NCBI RefSeq assembly: GCF_032854445.1
Contig: NC_088304.1
Location: forward strand, 31,131,732-31,195,731
DNA length: 64,000 nt
Source: Liolophura sinensis
Taxonomy: Eukaryota > Mollusca > Polyplacophora > Chitonida > Chitonidae
Reading direction: 5' to 3'
Shown here: positions 1 through 20,515 of the stretch, one piece after another
Layout of the letters: every line of letters begins with the position of its first letter
Numbering within the stretch: the stretch's first letter is position 1
Program-made: the position numbers and the translations under genes
The notes under the pieces: model-generated
Database searches by the model: none
Told to the model about the DNA's origin: nothing
Seen by the model: only the letters and a program-made list of their open reading frames with translations

Positions 1-339
1 CCGTGGAGATCCTCCATAACTTAGTCGCTACGTTGTTAAGAAGTGGGTGAACATTGGTGGTTGGAATATTAATTAACACTTTACGCAAGGGCTTATCTCT
101 AATGAGGACATGCTTATTGAAAGCTGGACTTGTTGTTCTAATGGGAAAATAGTGCTGTAAAAGGTGCTCATTGGCTTGATAGACAAGATAAGTCACGAGG
201 TGTGTTGGGTACTTTGGCGGAAGGCTGACTTTTAAGCATCTATATCTTAAGAGTTATCTGGTCAACAGGTCACAATGTGTTTCCTGTAAAGAGGCTATCC
301 CGTCTATGTTCCCAAATGTCTGTGGAGTGCCTCAGGGAA

Positions 340-481
340 AGTCTGGCATCAACCTGCGGATGGTCGTGGGTTTCCCCAGGCACTGCCTGGTTTCCTCCCA
401 ACATAATGCTGGCCGCCGTCGTATAAGTGAAACATTCTTGAGTACAGCGTAAAACACCAGTGAAATAAACAAATAAATAAA
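340..481 (+). mobile_element. SINE family A fragment (3' part)
   Basis: The stretch matches the body and tail of the full-length copy at 28351-28611: a GGATGGTCGTGGGTTTCC block, a CGTATAAGTGAAA block, a TTCTTGAGTACAGCGT block and an AAATAAATAAA tail. The tRNA-like head is missing. Confidence 0.75.
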
Positions 482-715
482 GTCCGTAGACCATTTACAA
501 GAACTAACCTCTCCCTCTACTCCATCCATTCGAAAGGTCCTCGAGAATGGAACAAAATTCTCTAGAATCTCAAAACTATCAACTATTTCTCTTTATTTAA
601 AAATAAATTAATGGATCATCTCATGAGTATTATGGAATGAGATCTCTAGTAACAAACTGACTTATATCGCATCACCATCAGACATCCTTGTATCTTGTCA
701 TATCGGTACATACGT

Positions 716-893
716 TTGATTTATTTATTTATTTATTTGATTGGTGTTTTACACCGTACACAAAAATATTTCACGTATACGACAGTGGCCAGCATTATGG
801 TAGGAGGAATCCAGGCCGAGCTCAGGGGAAACCCACGACCATCTGCAGGTTGATGCCACACCTACGCACGTACGGCTGGAGAGGAAGTCAGCA
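716..893 (-). mobile_element. SINE family A fragment
   Basis: TTTATTTATTTGATTGGTG at the left is the reverse complement of the tail. It is followed by the conserved body and the start of the GGAGAGGAAG block. The tRNA head is absent. Confidence 0.75.
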
Positions 894-2727
894 CTCAACA
901 TTGTGCCTTACAGATTCTGTCATAGTTTTATTGCACAATGGAGTCAACAGTTCCCTGCAGTTATAAATTAATTAGATTTGCGAGGCGTTTCACCAGTTCT
1001 TCAATCTTTGTATTCATTACGTGGTTGGTTTATGCTCACGACTTAAGAGATGACATATCTACATTCCCGTGAGGCATACCCGGGGTATAAGTCTCTGCAC
1101 AGCTGATCACTTGTCATCTGCTCTGAGGGTTCGTCAGCGACCCACTAGGTGACCGGCCTAAGCTCCAATTGACTGGACAGAGTTCTGTCACATATTTGAG
1201 GTGTTTAACTTTATGTATTTGCCTCCCGTAGAACACTGATTACAACTCACTAGGCAGTGAAATGAAAAACCGTGGGCAGAAGTTCGCTTTCATATACGTT
1301 GATTCTGAGGACCGATATCATATGTACCAAATGCACTTCACAAAAATGAAACCCGCGGAAACAAACAATCAACTTATATTAATATTTCCGATTAGTCTGT
1401 TATTCATGTCTTTGTGCATTTATTTTATTTATTTATTTATTGTTTTACCTGTTTGTCTACTTTCATATTTACGCATTTATGTGTGTTTGTATGGAGTGTA
1501 TGGATGCAGATGTCAATGAGAATGTATCTATTTGGTCTTTGTACATGTTAAAGAGAGGACCTGGTACGGTCAAGCGAAGAGTCGGACCGAGAGAGGTGCG
1601 ACAAGAAAGTGTGAATTTCCAAATCCCAGTAAAATTCTGAAAATTTCCAATTCAGAAGTACAAAACTTGGTCGAAGCGCCCATAACAGTTATATGACCAT
1701 AAAAGAGATGGTTGCTTGGTAATAACCCGCCAAAAATGCTCTCTCGATCAAAAACTTGAATTTTTCATGCAAACGGGGTACTACAGTTTTAATTTACAGT
1801 ATGAAGATCAAGGTTAACCAGAAACATATCTTTAATGAAACGTTCATGTATGTGTTTCTAGGTGCTGTCAAAGTTTCGTTTTAGTTAACGTTTGTCTTCA
1901 TATGTAAAATATAAACTTTATAATGTGATCTGATTTGTCATATTTTGGCAAGTTTAAAATTCGTATTTCTGCCAAAGTCATTTTAGGCATCCTTCATAGT
2001 AGGCCGTACAGTGAACTGACGCAGTCACTGCAGACAACAGGTTGCATCTCTAGGAGGAGTTCGAAACTTTTTGGTTCTTCTTTTTTCTTTCTTAGGGCAC
2101 ATACATTAAAATAAGTGTTATTGTGAATTACAGTGGATAATTATGAACGTATGGTATTATCTAACGCATGATAACTATAGCGAAGTCATACGTGAATCCT
2201 GGTTGAGAGCACATGTGGTCCTCTGGCTGTCACATAAACATGAAAAATGGACCATCAACGAACTAAGCAAATCAAAATATTTTGACTTCATTTGTTTATT
2301 ATTTCCACACATAGGTACGGTGAGAAGATTCATTGATGGCACTGCCATATTCGTTACCTATAGGGGACTTTCGAATTCGAAATCTTTGATCATGTGACCT
2401 ACCATTGATAAAGGCAGAAAAGGTCCAACTGTATCATGTGACCTGTCAAAACGTCAGGCAACCATTTTGGATCACGTTTCCTAATATAAACACTCCAAGT
2501 AAAATTGCTGTCTGACAACTGGTACTGATCCGATGAGATAACAGAGGTTGTCCCTTATAATGCACAAAACTGCTGATATCGAATGAACTGGACTGGTTTA
2601 CTTCCCCTGTTCATAGCTTCCTCAGTTGTAGCCCGACAGTCGGCGCCGTTTGAGGAAGCGCCATCTGCACATCAGGGGAAGACAACTATGAAGCAGAACT
2701 GTGTGCAAAGAAGAGGGAAAGCTTACT

Positions 2728-4666
2728 ATGTCGGGGTTTCAGGACACTTCGATTTACCCACAAATAGTCTTGTTGATTGCCATAACTAACGCCGTGTTTC
2801 TGGTCTCGGGTTTTGCTTCTTCCTGTTGGCAATTTTTACAATCAAATGAAACTTATGTAAGTTATGGGCTGTGGTTCCGGTGTACGGAATCCACAAATAG
2901 AACGCTAGATTGTCTGATTTACGGCAACATCGATGGACAAGGGTCAAGCTATTCAGGTATTAGTTAACAGTTAGTTGATTGAAAAGTACAAGTGTTGTAA
3001 TGGCCGAGCAATTTGAAGTTAGCATAGACGTTCTTGTTAAAGTTTTTTAAAAAGTTACCAGTAAAGTTTTACATCAGAAACGTACATGGGTTAAACATTG
3101 TAGCCTAGGCGTCACTCTTAGCTTGATATCCATTTCACAAAACAGAATTGTTAAAATAGGCCTCATAGTTTCCCATAAATATTTAAGAATATACAAAATT
3201 AAATAAGGATATAGAAAGAAAGTTATATGTTGTAAGAAGTGACATCGTGTACCGTATCTTTCATTTTTAATTGGATCGTTTTTGTGTTTATTATTGTCTT
3301 TTATCTTATCTTTTTTTTTTCTTTTTTTTTTTTGTACAGGCTTATTTATTTCATTGTTGCTGAAAGTAATTTCACTAAACTACTAGTACTACTGCAGCAA
3401 AATTCATAATGCACTCGTGGAAGGAACACACCACTTTGACAACTTCATTAGTTCGTTTTCGGGTATACGTTTTGGTGTGTTTCTTTTTTTTTACAGACAA
3501 TCTCAGGACTTCCCGTGCACTGGAATCAACAGGCTACATTTGCTTATGCCTGTGTTGCGCATTCAATTTTGTCTATATCTGCTCAACCACATTCAAGCAC
3601 AAAGCCTTTGCCATTTTCTTGACCATCCTTTCCTACACTACAGGTGAGTTGACTTGAAAAAGACATATTATCTAGCATTGGCATGTCTGAGAAACTGCCT
3701 TTTTTTAAAGGTATTGAACTTCTTAGATGCAACACCTCAGCTCTTCAGTTTTATGTATATATGTGCTCAGCTGGTGGATGGAGAGAAATTAGGCAGATAA
3801 CTATAGCTGTTCAACGGTACAGAAATTTAGTAGGGACCCACTGTTCATTAAAAAGGCCTGTTTTTAGTAAAAAAAAAATGTTTTGCAGTCTTTCAAGGTA
3901 TTGTTATTTGGCTTCCATACACTCCTAATATATAGGCAACACAAGAGAAACCCACCTCATTGTTCTTTATGGTTTCATTTTGGATTAAACTGAATCTCCC
4001 CAATGTCTGCAGCTTTCACTCTGTAATTCACCAACCATCAGCATATATAAAGTGGGAGTAATACACAGTTCACAATGTTTGTTTACCCTTGAATTGGAAT
4101 GTGGTGATGTCAAAGCCACTCTGGTTCATTCATTTCACTGGTATGGCTGTCATAGAATCCTACTGGTGCAGGGCATTTTAATGAAGTTGGAGGTTCAAAT
4201 CCAACTGCCACCTGTTTAGCCACACTTAAAGTCAAAATGTTTGTGCTCAAGCTGTTCCTGCATGTACGGTTGTTTCAGCGCACTGTGCACAACTTCTTCA
4301 AGCCCAAAATATTGTATAGCTTATATAGGGTTAATGGAAGAGGTAGGGTTTTAAGGGAATTAGCATTGAGAGAAATACAAAAGAAGGAAATTCCATGAAA
4401 AGCCCAATAGGAGTGAAATAGCAATAATCATGACAGTGTGGTATTAAGGACTGTTTAAAGAAGCACTAAGGACTGTTTAAAATTCCTTGTCTGTTTTTGT
4501 TTCAGTTGGAACGATGTTTGCTGGCATTGTCCTGTACGGGACCAGGCTGGTGTTACCTAACTTTACCTTAGGCTGGTCTTTCGCCCTAACAGCCCTGGCC
4601 TCAATCTTCTGCATTCCAACTGCTGTCCTCCAGACCATGGAAATATTTCACAAATATGCAAGTTAG
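2728..4666 (+). CDS. Claudin/PMP22-family tetraspan membrane protein
   Basis: Three coding exons, 2728-2956, 3497-3643 and 4506-4666, join in phase (1, 1) with GT/AG borders and give 178 aa ending in TAG. The product is predicted to be a four-pass plasma-membrane protein, with hydrophobic segments near residues 11-33, 87-107, 113-138 and 150-168. The first extracellular loop has the claudin signature W34, GLW 47-49, C52 and C62 (W...GLWxxC-x9-C), two N-glycosylation sequons (N40, N57), and an R-A-L motif just before the second membrane segment. Size, topology and loop motif fit the PMP22/EMP/claudin superfamily. The cytoplasmic tail is very short and no PDZ-binding end is evident, so a barrier function is not shown and the exact subfamily is uncertain. 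The start is the first ATG of the open exon; an in-frame GTG lies 27 bases upstream. AATAAA follows at 5017. Confidence 0.85.
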
Positions 4667-5016
4667 GAATTTAATTCTGAGCTTAAATTTTCAGTTTTGA
4701 CAAAATTTCAAAATTGGGATTGAACACATTTGTACTGAAAGGCATGACTTAACAAAGATTTAGGTAAGAACCTGTGCCAAAGCCTATTTTATTTCAGGGG
4801 GTTGTCTTCCTGGTAATAACTCATGTGAAAAGAAAGCCATGGAAATTCAGTCAACTCAGTCAGATAGTCAGTTGTTAAAGAAGAAAATTATTATTCATTG
4901 ACCTGTTGATCGGTGCTATTTATATGAACTAGTTTATATTTGGTGATATAACACAGAAGTTATTGCTCATGTTTACTGTTGTTAAAAAACGTTTTTGTTC
5001 AGATTATGTTAAGTTG

Positions 5017-5022
5017 AATAAA
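5017..5022 (+). terminator. Polyadenylation signal of the claudin-like gene
   Basis: AATAAA lies about 350 bases after the stop at 4666 on the same strand. It is the first canonical hexamer downstream. Confidence 0.5.
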
Positions 5023-5124
5023 GTTCCCCGAATAATCATACTAATATGCATATCTTTAATTGAAAAATGATTTGTAAACAGGTACACAGTTTTTCTGTTG
5101 AGCATTTAAGGAAATACTATTTTT

Positions 5125-5390
5125 GGTCAGAACTCAGTGGTGTCTCCTGATAGCACCACTACTAAGCCTTTATATGCTGTTATGGTGCTGCCTCAATGAT
5201 GCTTCTGAAACTATAGTGGTCAGAACTCAGTGATGTCTCTTTGTAGCACCTAAGTGTTCTTATTTTATTGTGCTGCCTCAATGACACTCCTGAAGTTATG
5301 TTGGTCAAAACTTGTTAGTGTTTCTTGGAGCACCACTTTCATGTGTTTAAATGCTGTTAAGGTGCTGCCTCAGTGAAACTACAGAGTTAA
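5125..5390 (+). repeat. Three diverged tandem copies of about 85-93 bp
   Basis: Copies begin near 5127, 5218 and 5302 with TGGTCAGAACTCAGTG-like starts and share a GGTGCTGCCTCA block. They lie in or after the 3' UTR of the claudin-like gene. Confidence 0.7.
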
Positions 5391-5689
5391 TGTAATTGTC
5401 TGGCCATTGTCAAGTGGTTACTTGAACAACAAGTTTGTAGGTTTCCCACCTCTCACTGTTCATGGAACCTTTGTGATAATAAGTAGTTGACACGGCTTGT
5501 TTGCAAGGCCTAATGTTAGTTGAAGACTTCCACCTGTCTTCCACTTATCTTCCACCAATATGATGTACATATTTGTGCCTCAAACATCAGAAAGATTGTC
5601 AGTAACTTGCCAAAGGTCAGGGGTTACGTTGGGGAATTACGGTTTCCTCCACCCATAAAACTAACCCATTGTATAAGTAAGTGTGAAGT

Positions 5690-5895
5690 TAAGCATCAGT
5701 CCAAAATTAACTGTCATGATAAAGACAACAGACATGACATCTCACTCTGACACAGCGTATTGACACCAGACAAACCATTCCCAAGTAAGGAAGTATACTG
5801 TCCAAGGTTGCCACTTTTAAAGTCTTTTTAGGTTTGAATCTGCGTCTTCTGCTCATGAGGAAGGCACTCTAACCTCTCCCCTTCCTCTGACCACC
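5690..5895 (-). mobile_element. SINE family C fragment
   Basis: It shares with 30655-30960 the blocks CATGACATCTCAC, a GACACCA triplet region and a TTTTAAAGTCTTT stretch followed by a remnant of the tRNA-like head. Confidence 0.5.
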
Positions 5896-5948
5896 TCAGA
5901 TTAGTTCACTTTGTCTGACTCTTGTGTTCATCCATGTATGGCTGGATA

Positions 5949-6100
5949 GTTTATTCATTTTCTGATTGGTGTTTTTTTGCCATACTCAAAAATATTTCAC
6001 CCACATCACTGTGGCCAGCATCATGATGGGAGGAAACTGGGAAGGGCATGGGGAACACCCATGACCACCAGCAGGTTTCTGGAAAACCTCCCGTACAACC
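5949..6100 (-). mobile_element. SINE family A fragment, diverged
   Basis: CTGATTGGTGTTTT, AAAATATTTCACC, GTGGCCAGCATCATG and CATGACCACC blocks appear in the family A order. The head is missing. Confidence 0.65.
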
Positions 6101-6425
6101 GCAAAGGCAGTATAACGGATATGTTTACCTCGCAAGCAGTACTTGGTAAATTTCCCGATTAAATTTGGCGTGGACCATAACCAGTGGGAGCTGTACTGAA
6201 GCCTGCAAACTTACTGGTGAAGGCCGAAATGGCTGCAGCCGAAATGAGAGAATGGTAAATGATCAAAATTTTCCTTCCAAACAAAGTATATCACCCTACC
6301 TAACACACAAACCTTTCTAAGATTGACAGAACTCTCACAATCAGGCTAAATGTGCAACTTACAAGTAGTCCTGGGTGATGTTAAGTGATGAAAATTTTTA
6401 ATTTGCTAATTTGATCGTTTTTGCA

Positions 6426-6617
6426 AACCTGACATTTATTTATTTCCCTGATTGGTGTTTTACGCTGTACACAAGAATATTTCACTTATATGATGATGGT
6501 CAGCATTACGGCGGGAGAAAACTGGACAGAGCCATCTGTAGGTTGCTAGCAGACCTTCCCACATACGGCCAGAGAGGAAGCCAGCATGACCTGGACCTGA
6601 CCTCAAAGCGACCGCTT
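6426..6617 (-). mobile_element. SINE family A fragment
   Basis: Tail, body and the GGCCAGAGAGGAAGCCAGCA block are present, ending in the region before the tRNA B-box. There is an internal deletion around the pyrimidine-poor centre. Confidence 0.75.
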
Positions 6618-7845
6618 TTTTAACATTACTCATCAATATTAACTACAGGTATGTTAATATGATACATGTATAACCTAAGTTGTAGCAATCAGGCTTTTAT
6701 CTGAACTTGACAAAGAGATTAGAATTGACCGAATTCTGAGCAAAATCTAAAAATTTTGAATACTCTTCATTATTTTATACATGCAGGTAAAAATAACATA
6801 AAACATTGTGTCAGTGGATTGAATGTGACAGAATATGGAATAAATATAAATTAAAACAAATTTTCAATAGTCTTTATACATACATAAATGTATATATTTG
6901 TAAAATAAACATAGAACTTTGCACGGAATGTGACAAAATGTGGAATATAATTATAAAACGAAAGCAAATTTACTAAAAATCGGATGTAAATATGAATTGA
7001 AATCTACATCACCATACACATATATCTTCAGGTACAATGACAGCTCTAAGATAACTCTAATTTAATAGACATAAAAAGTCTAACTTAAAATGTAACCCAT
7101 GTCACAAAGTGTACAGTTGAAAGTTTAATTTAAATAAGTTTAAAAACACCTTACACTTCTGCAATAAACTTCTGCCTTGAATACAAAAACAAGCGATTTG
7201 AGATTATAAGTACATACTGGTTTGATAGATTCAAATTAACGGTTTCACCATCTGCAATGGTACAGGCACAAATAAAACTCTATATTGTACATATATGATG
7301 CGATTCAGGGATATGAAATTTACAGCCAAATCTTGCATTCAGTTTGCAACAAAGACTTTGTTCTATACTGGTACCACAGAATCCAGCTCTTACTACATAC
7401 ATTCACAAACCCATCTGTTTTATGGGTGGAAAAAACCGATCTGCCAGGAGTAATCCAAGGAAGTTTCGCAATCCGCTGATGAACTTTCAAACACTATTAA
7501 ATGACACGCATTTCTGTAGTGGGCTCGAAAAGTGATAATAATAATATAATAATAATATTGTTATTATGTAAGACGCTGCTGACCGAGTTGTTATTATTAC
7601 CACTAAGGCCCTGAGAAAACTGGAGGAAAGAGAAACGTGGTTGTTGTAAGGTTAAATTTCCACCTGGCAACATGGGATTGACTGGTAACGTAACTTGAAA
7701 TATGATTTAATACTTCTATTCAATACAGTGGATGGGGTATATAAGGTACACCCATACAATGTACATGTTGGCACAATTAAATATTCATGACAGCCATTCT
7801 GACCATTTCATTGTACACATAATTCATACGTTATTTAGACAAACA

Positions 7846-8190
7846 AACACCTGGATGGATAAGGTGAAACAGCAAACAGCTGGACGGATAAGGTGAAACA
7901 GCAAACAGCTGGATGGATAAGGTAAAACAGCAAACAGCTGGATGGATAAGGTAAAACAGCAAACAGCTGGACAGATAAGGTAAAACAGCAAACAGCTGGA
8001 CGGATAAGGTGAAACAGCAAACAGCTGGACAGATAAGGTAAAACAACAAACGGATGGATAAAGTAAAACAGCAAACAGCTGGATGGATAAGGTGAAACAA
8101 CAAACAGCTGGATGGATAAGGCAAAACAGCAAACAACTGGACGGATAAGGTCAAACAGCAAACAGCTGGATGGATAAGGTGAAACAGACA
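7846..8190. repeat. 29-bp minisatellite downstream of CCDC157
   Basis: About 11-12 copies of a 29-bp unit containing CAAACAGCTGGATGGATAAG. The period is visible from repeats starting at 7861, 7890 and 7919. The unit has no stop on the minus strand and its length is not a multiple of three, so all three minus frames are open across the array. The resulting open frames are artefacts of the repeat. Confidence 0.9.
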
Positions 8191-8257
8191 TAAAACTTCT
8201 GCAAATCAGGAACAAATACAATATGATAAATACACAAATATTTATTTTGAACATTAA

Positions 8258-8263
8258 TTTATT
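8258..8263 (-). terminator. Possible polyadenylation signal of CCDC157
   Basis: TTTATT on the plus strand (AATAAA on the minus strand) just beyond the 112-bp array. Similar hexamers lie at 8241-8246 and 8268-8273. If used, the whole array would be in the 3' UTR. Confidence 0.3.
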
Positions 8264-9078
8264 TACTTTTATTGGTGATTTACATTGTGATCTGGACGGT
8301 TCTTTCATGCAGTAGTAAGTAGGTTTATGGGTGGAGTCCATCCATACATGCCATGAGTACACCTTGTCACAGAGTGTACAGGTGAAAGTGTCCACTGGGG
8401 TGTATATAGATGACCTGTCACTAGCCTGTACATGTCCAGATCTCTCTGTCCTGAGTACACCTTGTCACACAGTGTACAGGTGAAAGTGTCGACTGGGGTG
8501 TATATAGATAACCTGTCACTAGTCTGTACAGTAGGACTTGTGTATGTCCAGATCTCTCTGTCGTGAGTACACCTTGTCACAGAGAGTACAGGTGAAAGTG
8601 TCCACTGGGGTGTATATAGATGACTTGTCACTAGCCTTTACAGCAGGACTTGTGTAAGTCCAGATGTCTCTGTCCTGAGTACACCTTGTCACACAGTGTA
8701 CAGGTGAAAGTGTCGACTGGGGTATATATAGATGACCTGTCACTAGCCTGTACAGTAGGACTTGTGTATGTCCAGATCTCTCTGTCGTGAGTACACCTTG
8801 TCATACAGTGTACATGTGAAAATGTCCACTGGGGTGTACGCAGATGACCTGTCACTAGCCTGTACAGTAGGACTTGTGTATGCCCAGATCTCTCTGTCGT
8901 GAGTACACCTTGTCACACAGTGTACAGGTAAAAGTGTCCACTGGGGTGTATAAAGATGACCTGTCACTAGCCTGTACAGTAGGACTTGTGTATGCCCAGA
9001 TCTCTCTGTCGTGAGTACACCTTGTCACACAGTGTACAGGTAAAAGTGTCCACTGGGGTGTATAAAGATGACTTGTCA

Positions 9079-17188
<8,110 letters not shown>

Positions 17189-18149
17189 CTAGTCATTAAT
17201 GAAAAATGGATTGTTATTTGTCAAGATTCCAAGGACATTATTCAGGGAATTAAAACATCTTACCACAACTACTATAAAGTTTATTGAGCCCTTAAAACTT
17301 ACAGTAGCGTTAACCACAATGATTTTATCCAAGTTGTAGCTAAACCACTCGCGTCACTGATAAAACAGTTATATAATATATAATTCTGGTATATGCATTT
17401 TTTATTTCAAAATGTTACTCTTCCAACACAGGTGTGGCAATGGACATCCACAAGCTAACATGAGCAAAGGAGAAAATATATTAAACAGAAAACTTTTACC
17501 AAAAACGGCCTCGACACCAGTGAGCTACCACATTTCTGCAGACATCCCGCTGCTCTCTGAAATCATTCTGGTGATTCTGACTCGGATATTGTCATAACTC
17601 ATTCAGACTCAAAGCAGAGTCACACTCACAGCCGACGTACATCAAACTGAACGAAGTACGAGAAAGTCCACACACTGACCTTAGTAATCCTTCACGAACT
17701 GGTGAAATTTGATGTCACGTTGTCATAGCATCGAAGATGTTGATGGCACTCTCGTTGTTGTTGTTGTCCAATAGTACCTGTCAAACTCCACGAATCTTCA
17801 AACGACATAATGCAGGGTAATCGAAAACGGTATGTACAATTACTTATCCATGTATGAAATTTCTCTTCAAAATCGTATCTTGTCATGTATTTGAAGTTTT
17901 AAAAACTGTGAAAACACGTATTTGCTTCGCTGCTGTCAGCTCCAAATCTGTTCTGACATGCCGCGCTTCCCTGGAATCCAACTGCAGAAGGGAGATAACT
18001 CTTGAACAACACCAAGAGTCCACACAGCGACAAAATTTACTTTTCAAATTGTCTGTTTCAAACGCAAAGTAGAATCCGGATGTCCTTTTCCATCCCCCAG
18101 CATTTCCCAAAATGAAAGAAAGAAAGGTACAATCAGAAAAGAATACAGT

Positions 18150-18670
18150 ATACATGAAAAATCATGATTGCACTAAGTACCTGAAGAGGAGTGATAACTT
18201 CAGTATGCACAAATTTGCACAAGTTAAGATGATTGGAAAGATGTATGCTTTCATAAAGCTAGTGAGTGAATAAGTGTGTGAGTGAGTGGTTGGGGTAAGT
18301 TTCATGGAAATAGGTTCAGAACTTTTGGAAGAGTTGAATGGACAAAACCTGAATGTACGAAAAAGTCAAAAGCCCAAAATTCTAAATGTGGGTAATTATC
18401 AAAATAATTCCTTGATTGCCACTGAACTTAAGTATGACAGGCAAGATGTATGTGTGGTGAGTTTCATCAAAAATCGTCGATGTAGATTGGAAGAAGACGC
18501 ATGGACAAAACCTTAATGTCCTAAATGGAGGTAATTGAGAAAATATAAACTTAAACATGCACAAGTTCAGATGACGGGCATGATGTATGGTTCCGGTATG
18601 TTTCATCGAAACTGGCGAAGTAGTTTGGGAGGAGATGCATTGACAAAATGATGTCTACAGACTGACAGAC
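18150..18670 (+). repeat. Three diverged copies of a unit of about 140 bp
   Basis: Blocks such as GATGTATG followed by GTTTCAT, and GACAAAACCT, recur near 18240-18355, 18435-18515 and 18570-18650. The open frame 18286-18516 comes from this repeat. Confidence 0.5.
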
Positions 18671-20040
18671 GTAGTTATTCCAGTACACACCCATAATTAT
18701 TTATTAAACAAAATAATAAATACCGGGAATATTCATAATAATAATACAGAAACAAAATAAACATACATCAAAGATTCAATTGATTAGACCATTTTATTGC
18801 ACCATTAAAGAGATATATTAAACATTAATTTGTGTATAAAAATGACATTTTTCCCAAGAAGTACAGACAAAGAAAAGATATTCACAAACTATGTCTATGT
18901 CTGTGCCAATTTTCAGAGATTCTGATCTTAACATTTTTCACTTGTTCTAAATCACAATACTAGTAGTTTATAGATCTAGGATACAGATGATGCAGAACAA
19001 GCCTTTGGTCCATATATACAGTGTACATGCAACCTACACTTTATTAGGCTTGGATGAGCCTATACACAAAAAGGACCTAAATCAAGCTATATGCACACAT
19101 GTTCAAAATTAAAACTGATGTAGTAAAAGAAATACTTTATTTCACAGAAAGGTGCAGTCTTGCAGATGGTAAACACAGGTATGAAAAATTTGCAAGCCTC
19201 ATTTGGGACAGCAGGCTCCAGAAAAGGCAAAACCTTACAGAAAAGTTCACTGCAGACGAGAGTTAAGGCAACTGCCACGAATGAAATTTAGCTAAGCACA
19301 TAGCTCTCGTGTGAGCCGCGCTTTAAGGTCGCTTATAAACCATAACCACAAAATATGCAAGATGTGAGCTGTTTGTGCATCATTTTCAGAGATTACAAAT
19401 GTAGATCTATTTGTACTGCATTTTGTAACTCCAAAAATACCAGTTTGTATGTTTCTTTGTCAAGTATGTCATTACCAGCAGTCCTATGTGTACATATAAG
19501 ACTTGTCTGCTTGGGTGACTAGCTAGGCTACAAAAGTGACTATAATTTGCCAAGATGAATTGCCTTTATGTATTAAACAAGGCTTTTACAACAATGATGC
19601 AGTGGGTGAGAATAAAAAAAAAAATGAATATAAAATCTTGATTGATGGATAGAGGTTAGGGTTAAGGGTATTCTGAATCCTTGGACATTTTACTATACTG
19701 GAAATAAAAAAAGATTGATGGGTCTGAATCAGAAAGAATTACTTCTGTCCAGCGTCTTCTTTCTGACTCTGCAATATAGTGCAAAACAGTTTGAACAACA
19801 AATTAACAAAGACACCAGGAAATCCAATTAGGGCACATAGATTATGACTGAGCAGCTTGGACCTGAATAGCTTTAAACTTGAGATATTCCAAAGTTGTTT
19901 GTCCAAGAAAGTAGAACTTTTATGAAATTAATACAATAAAATACATTTTCATCCATATTTAGACCTAAAAAGAAATCACTGACTTGGATAATGGCAAGTA
20001 AGTTACATTTACTGATATTACACAGCGTCCATCCATATCA

Positions 20041-20090
20041 ACACGGGGCCTCGGTGGCTGAGTGGTAAGCATGCTTGTGCAGCAAAAATG
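20041..20090 (+). mobile_element. tRNA-like SINE head fragment
   Basis: GGGGCCTCGGTGGCTGAGTG followed by GTAAGCATGCT resembles the head and A-box of family A. There is no body or B-box, so it is a relic, not a tRNA gene. Confidence 0.45.
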
Positions 20091-20297
20091 CAAAAATTAG
20101 ACATTCAACACTTATTTTGTACACATTTTGATTAAACTTTCATATATGTTTTCAATCTCAATTACAATATTAAAAGTGTGCACCAAATATTTGTGCACAT
20201 TTGCTATTCCATATATTACAGGTACCTTCATAGTCTCATTATATACATACACTTATACATGTACACATACCACCAATGATCAAATTCCACACTGTTA

Positions 20298-20515
20298 TAC
20301 TGTAAATATTCAACATTTTCACATGTTTGCAAAGTGTTTATTCCAGCATATTCTGAAGGCATTATTCTGTGTTGACTGATAAAATTATACTTTTGTGAAG
20401 CCCTTAAACTGGCCAATTCAACCAATGTAGTTTTGTTCAAAAACAAATTAAAAATGTTCATAAATTGCACTGAAAGTTGCTCTTTCATATGCAAAAAGGT
20501 TGAGGAATTAGGGTA
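20298..20515. mobile_element. MITE-like element, copy 1
   Basis: About 218 bp bounded by imperfect inverted repeats, TACTGTAAATATTCAAC at the left and GTTGAGGAATTAGGGTA at the right. The interior shares TATTCTGAAGGCATTATTCT, a GAAGCCCTTAAACTGGCCAA block and GTTGCTCTTTCATATG with four other copies. It has no coding capacity. Confidence 0.65.

Larger units (their letters stand above)
1..2727. other. Intergenic region, no gene recognised
   Basis: Two SINE fragments (340-481 and 716-893) and short TTTA runs account for part of this stretch. Open frames at 1262-1519 and 2143-2397 have no recognisable domain, no splice context and no family resemblance. The few hundred bases before 2728 may hold the promoter or 5' leader of the claudin-like gene, but no specific element could be assigned. 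Confidence 0.5.
4667..7845. other. Intergenic region between the claudin-like gene and CCDC157
   Basis: It holds the claudin-like 3' UTR, a three-copy repeat (5125-5390) and SINE fragments at 5690-5895, 5949-6100 and 6426-6617. A very AT-rich stretch runs from about 6620 to 7560, with an ATAATAATA run near 7535-7570. No gene was recognised. Confidence 0.5.

Noticed and set aside
1262-1519. 85-codon plus-strand open frame
   Set aside because: The second half is low-complexity Phe/Ile/Leu from TTTA repeats; nothing supports translation.
2143-2397. 84-codon plus-strand open frame
   Set aside because: No family resemblance, no splice context and ordinary base composition; chance is the simplest reading.
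7824-8190. CRISPR-like regular repeats
   Set aside because: The units are contiguous 29-bp tandem copies without unique spacers, in an animal genome.
7824-8395. Overlapping minus-strand open frames of 102-186 codons rich in Cys, Phe and Leu
   Set aside because: They are translations of the 29-bp minisatellite in three frames, partly fused to a decayed zinc-finger unit. There is no start context or splice support.
17809-17831. Possible tiny plus-strand first exon (ATG ... GTATGT) divergent from CCDC157
   Set aside because: Only seven codons, and no convincing downstream exon in phase was found before 22 kb.
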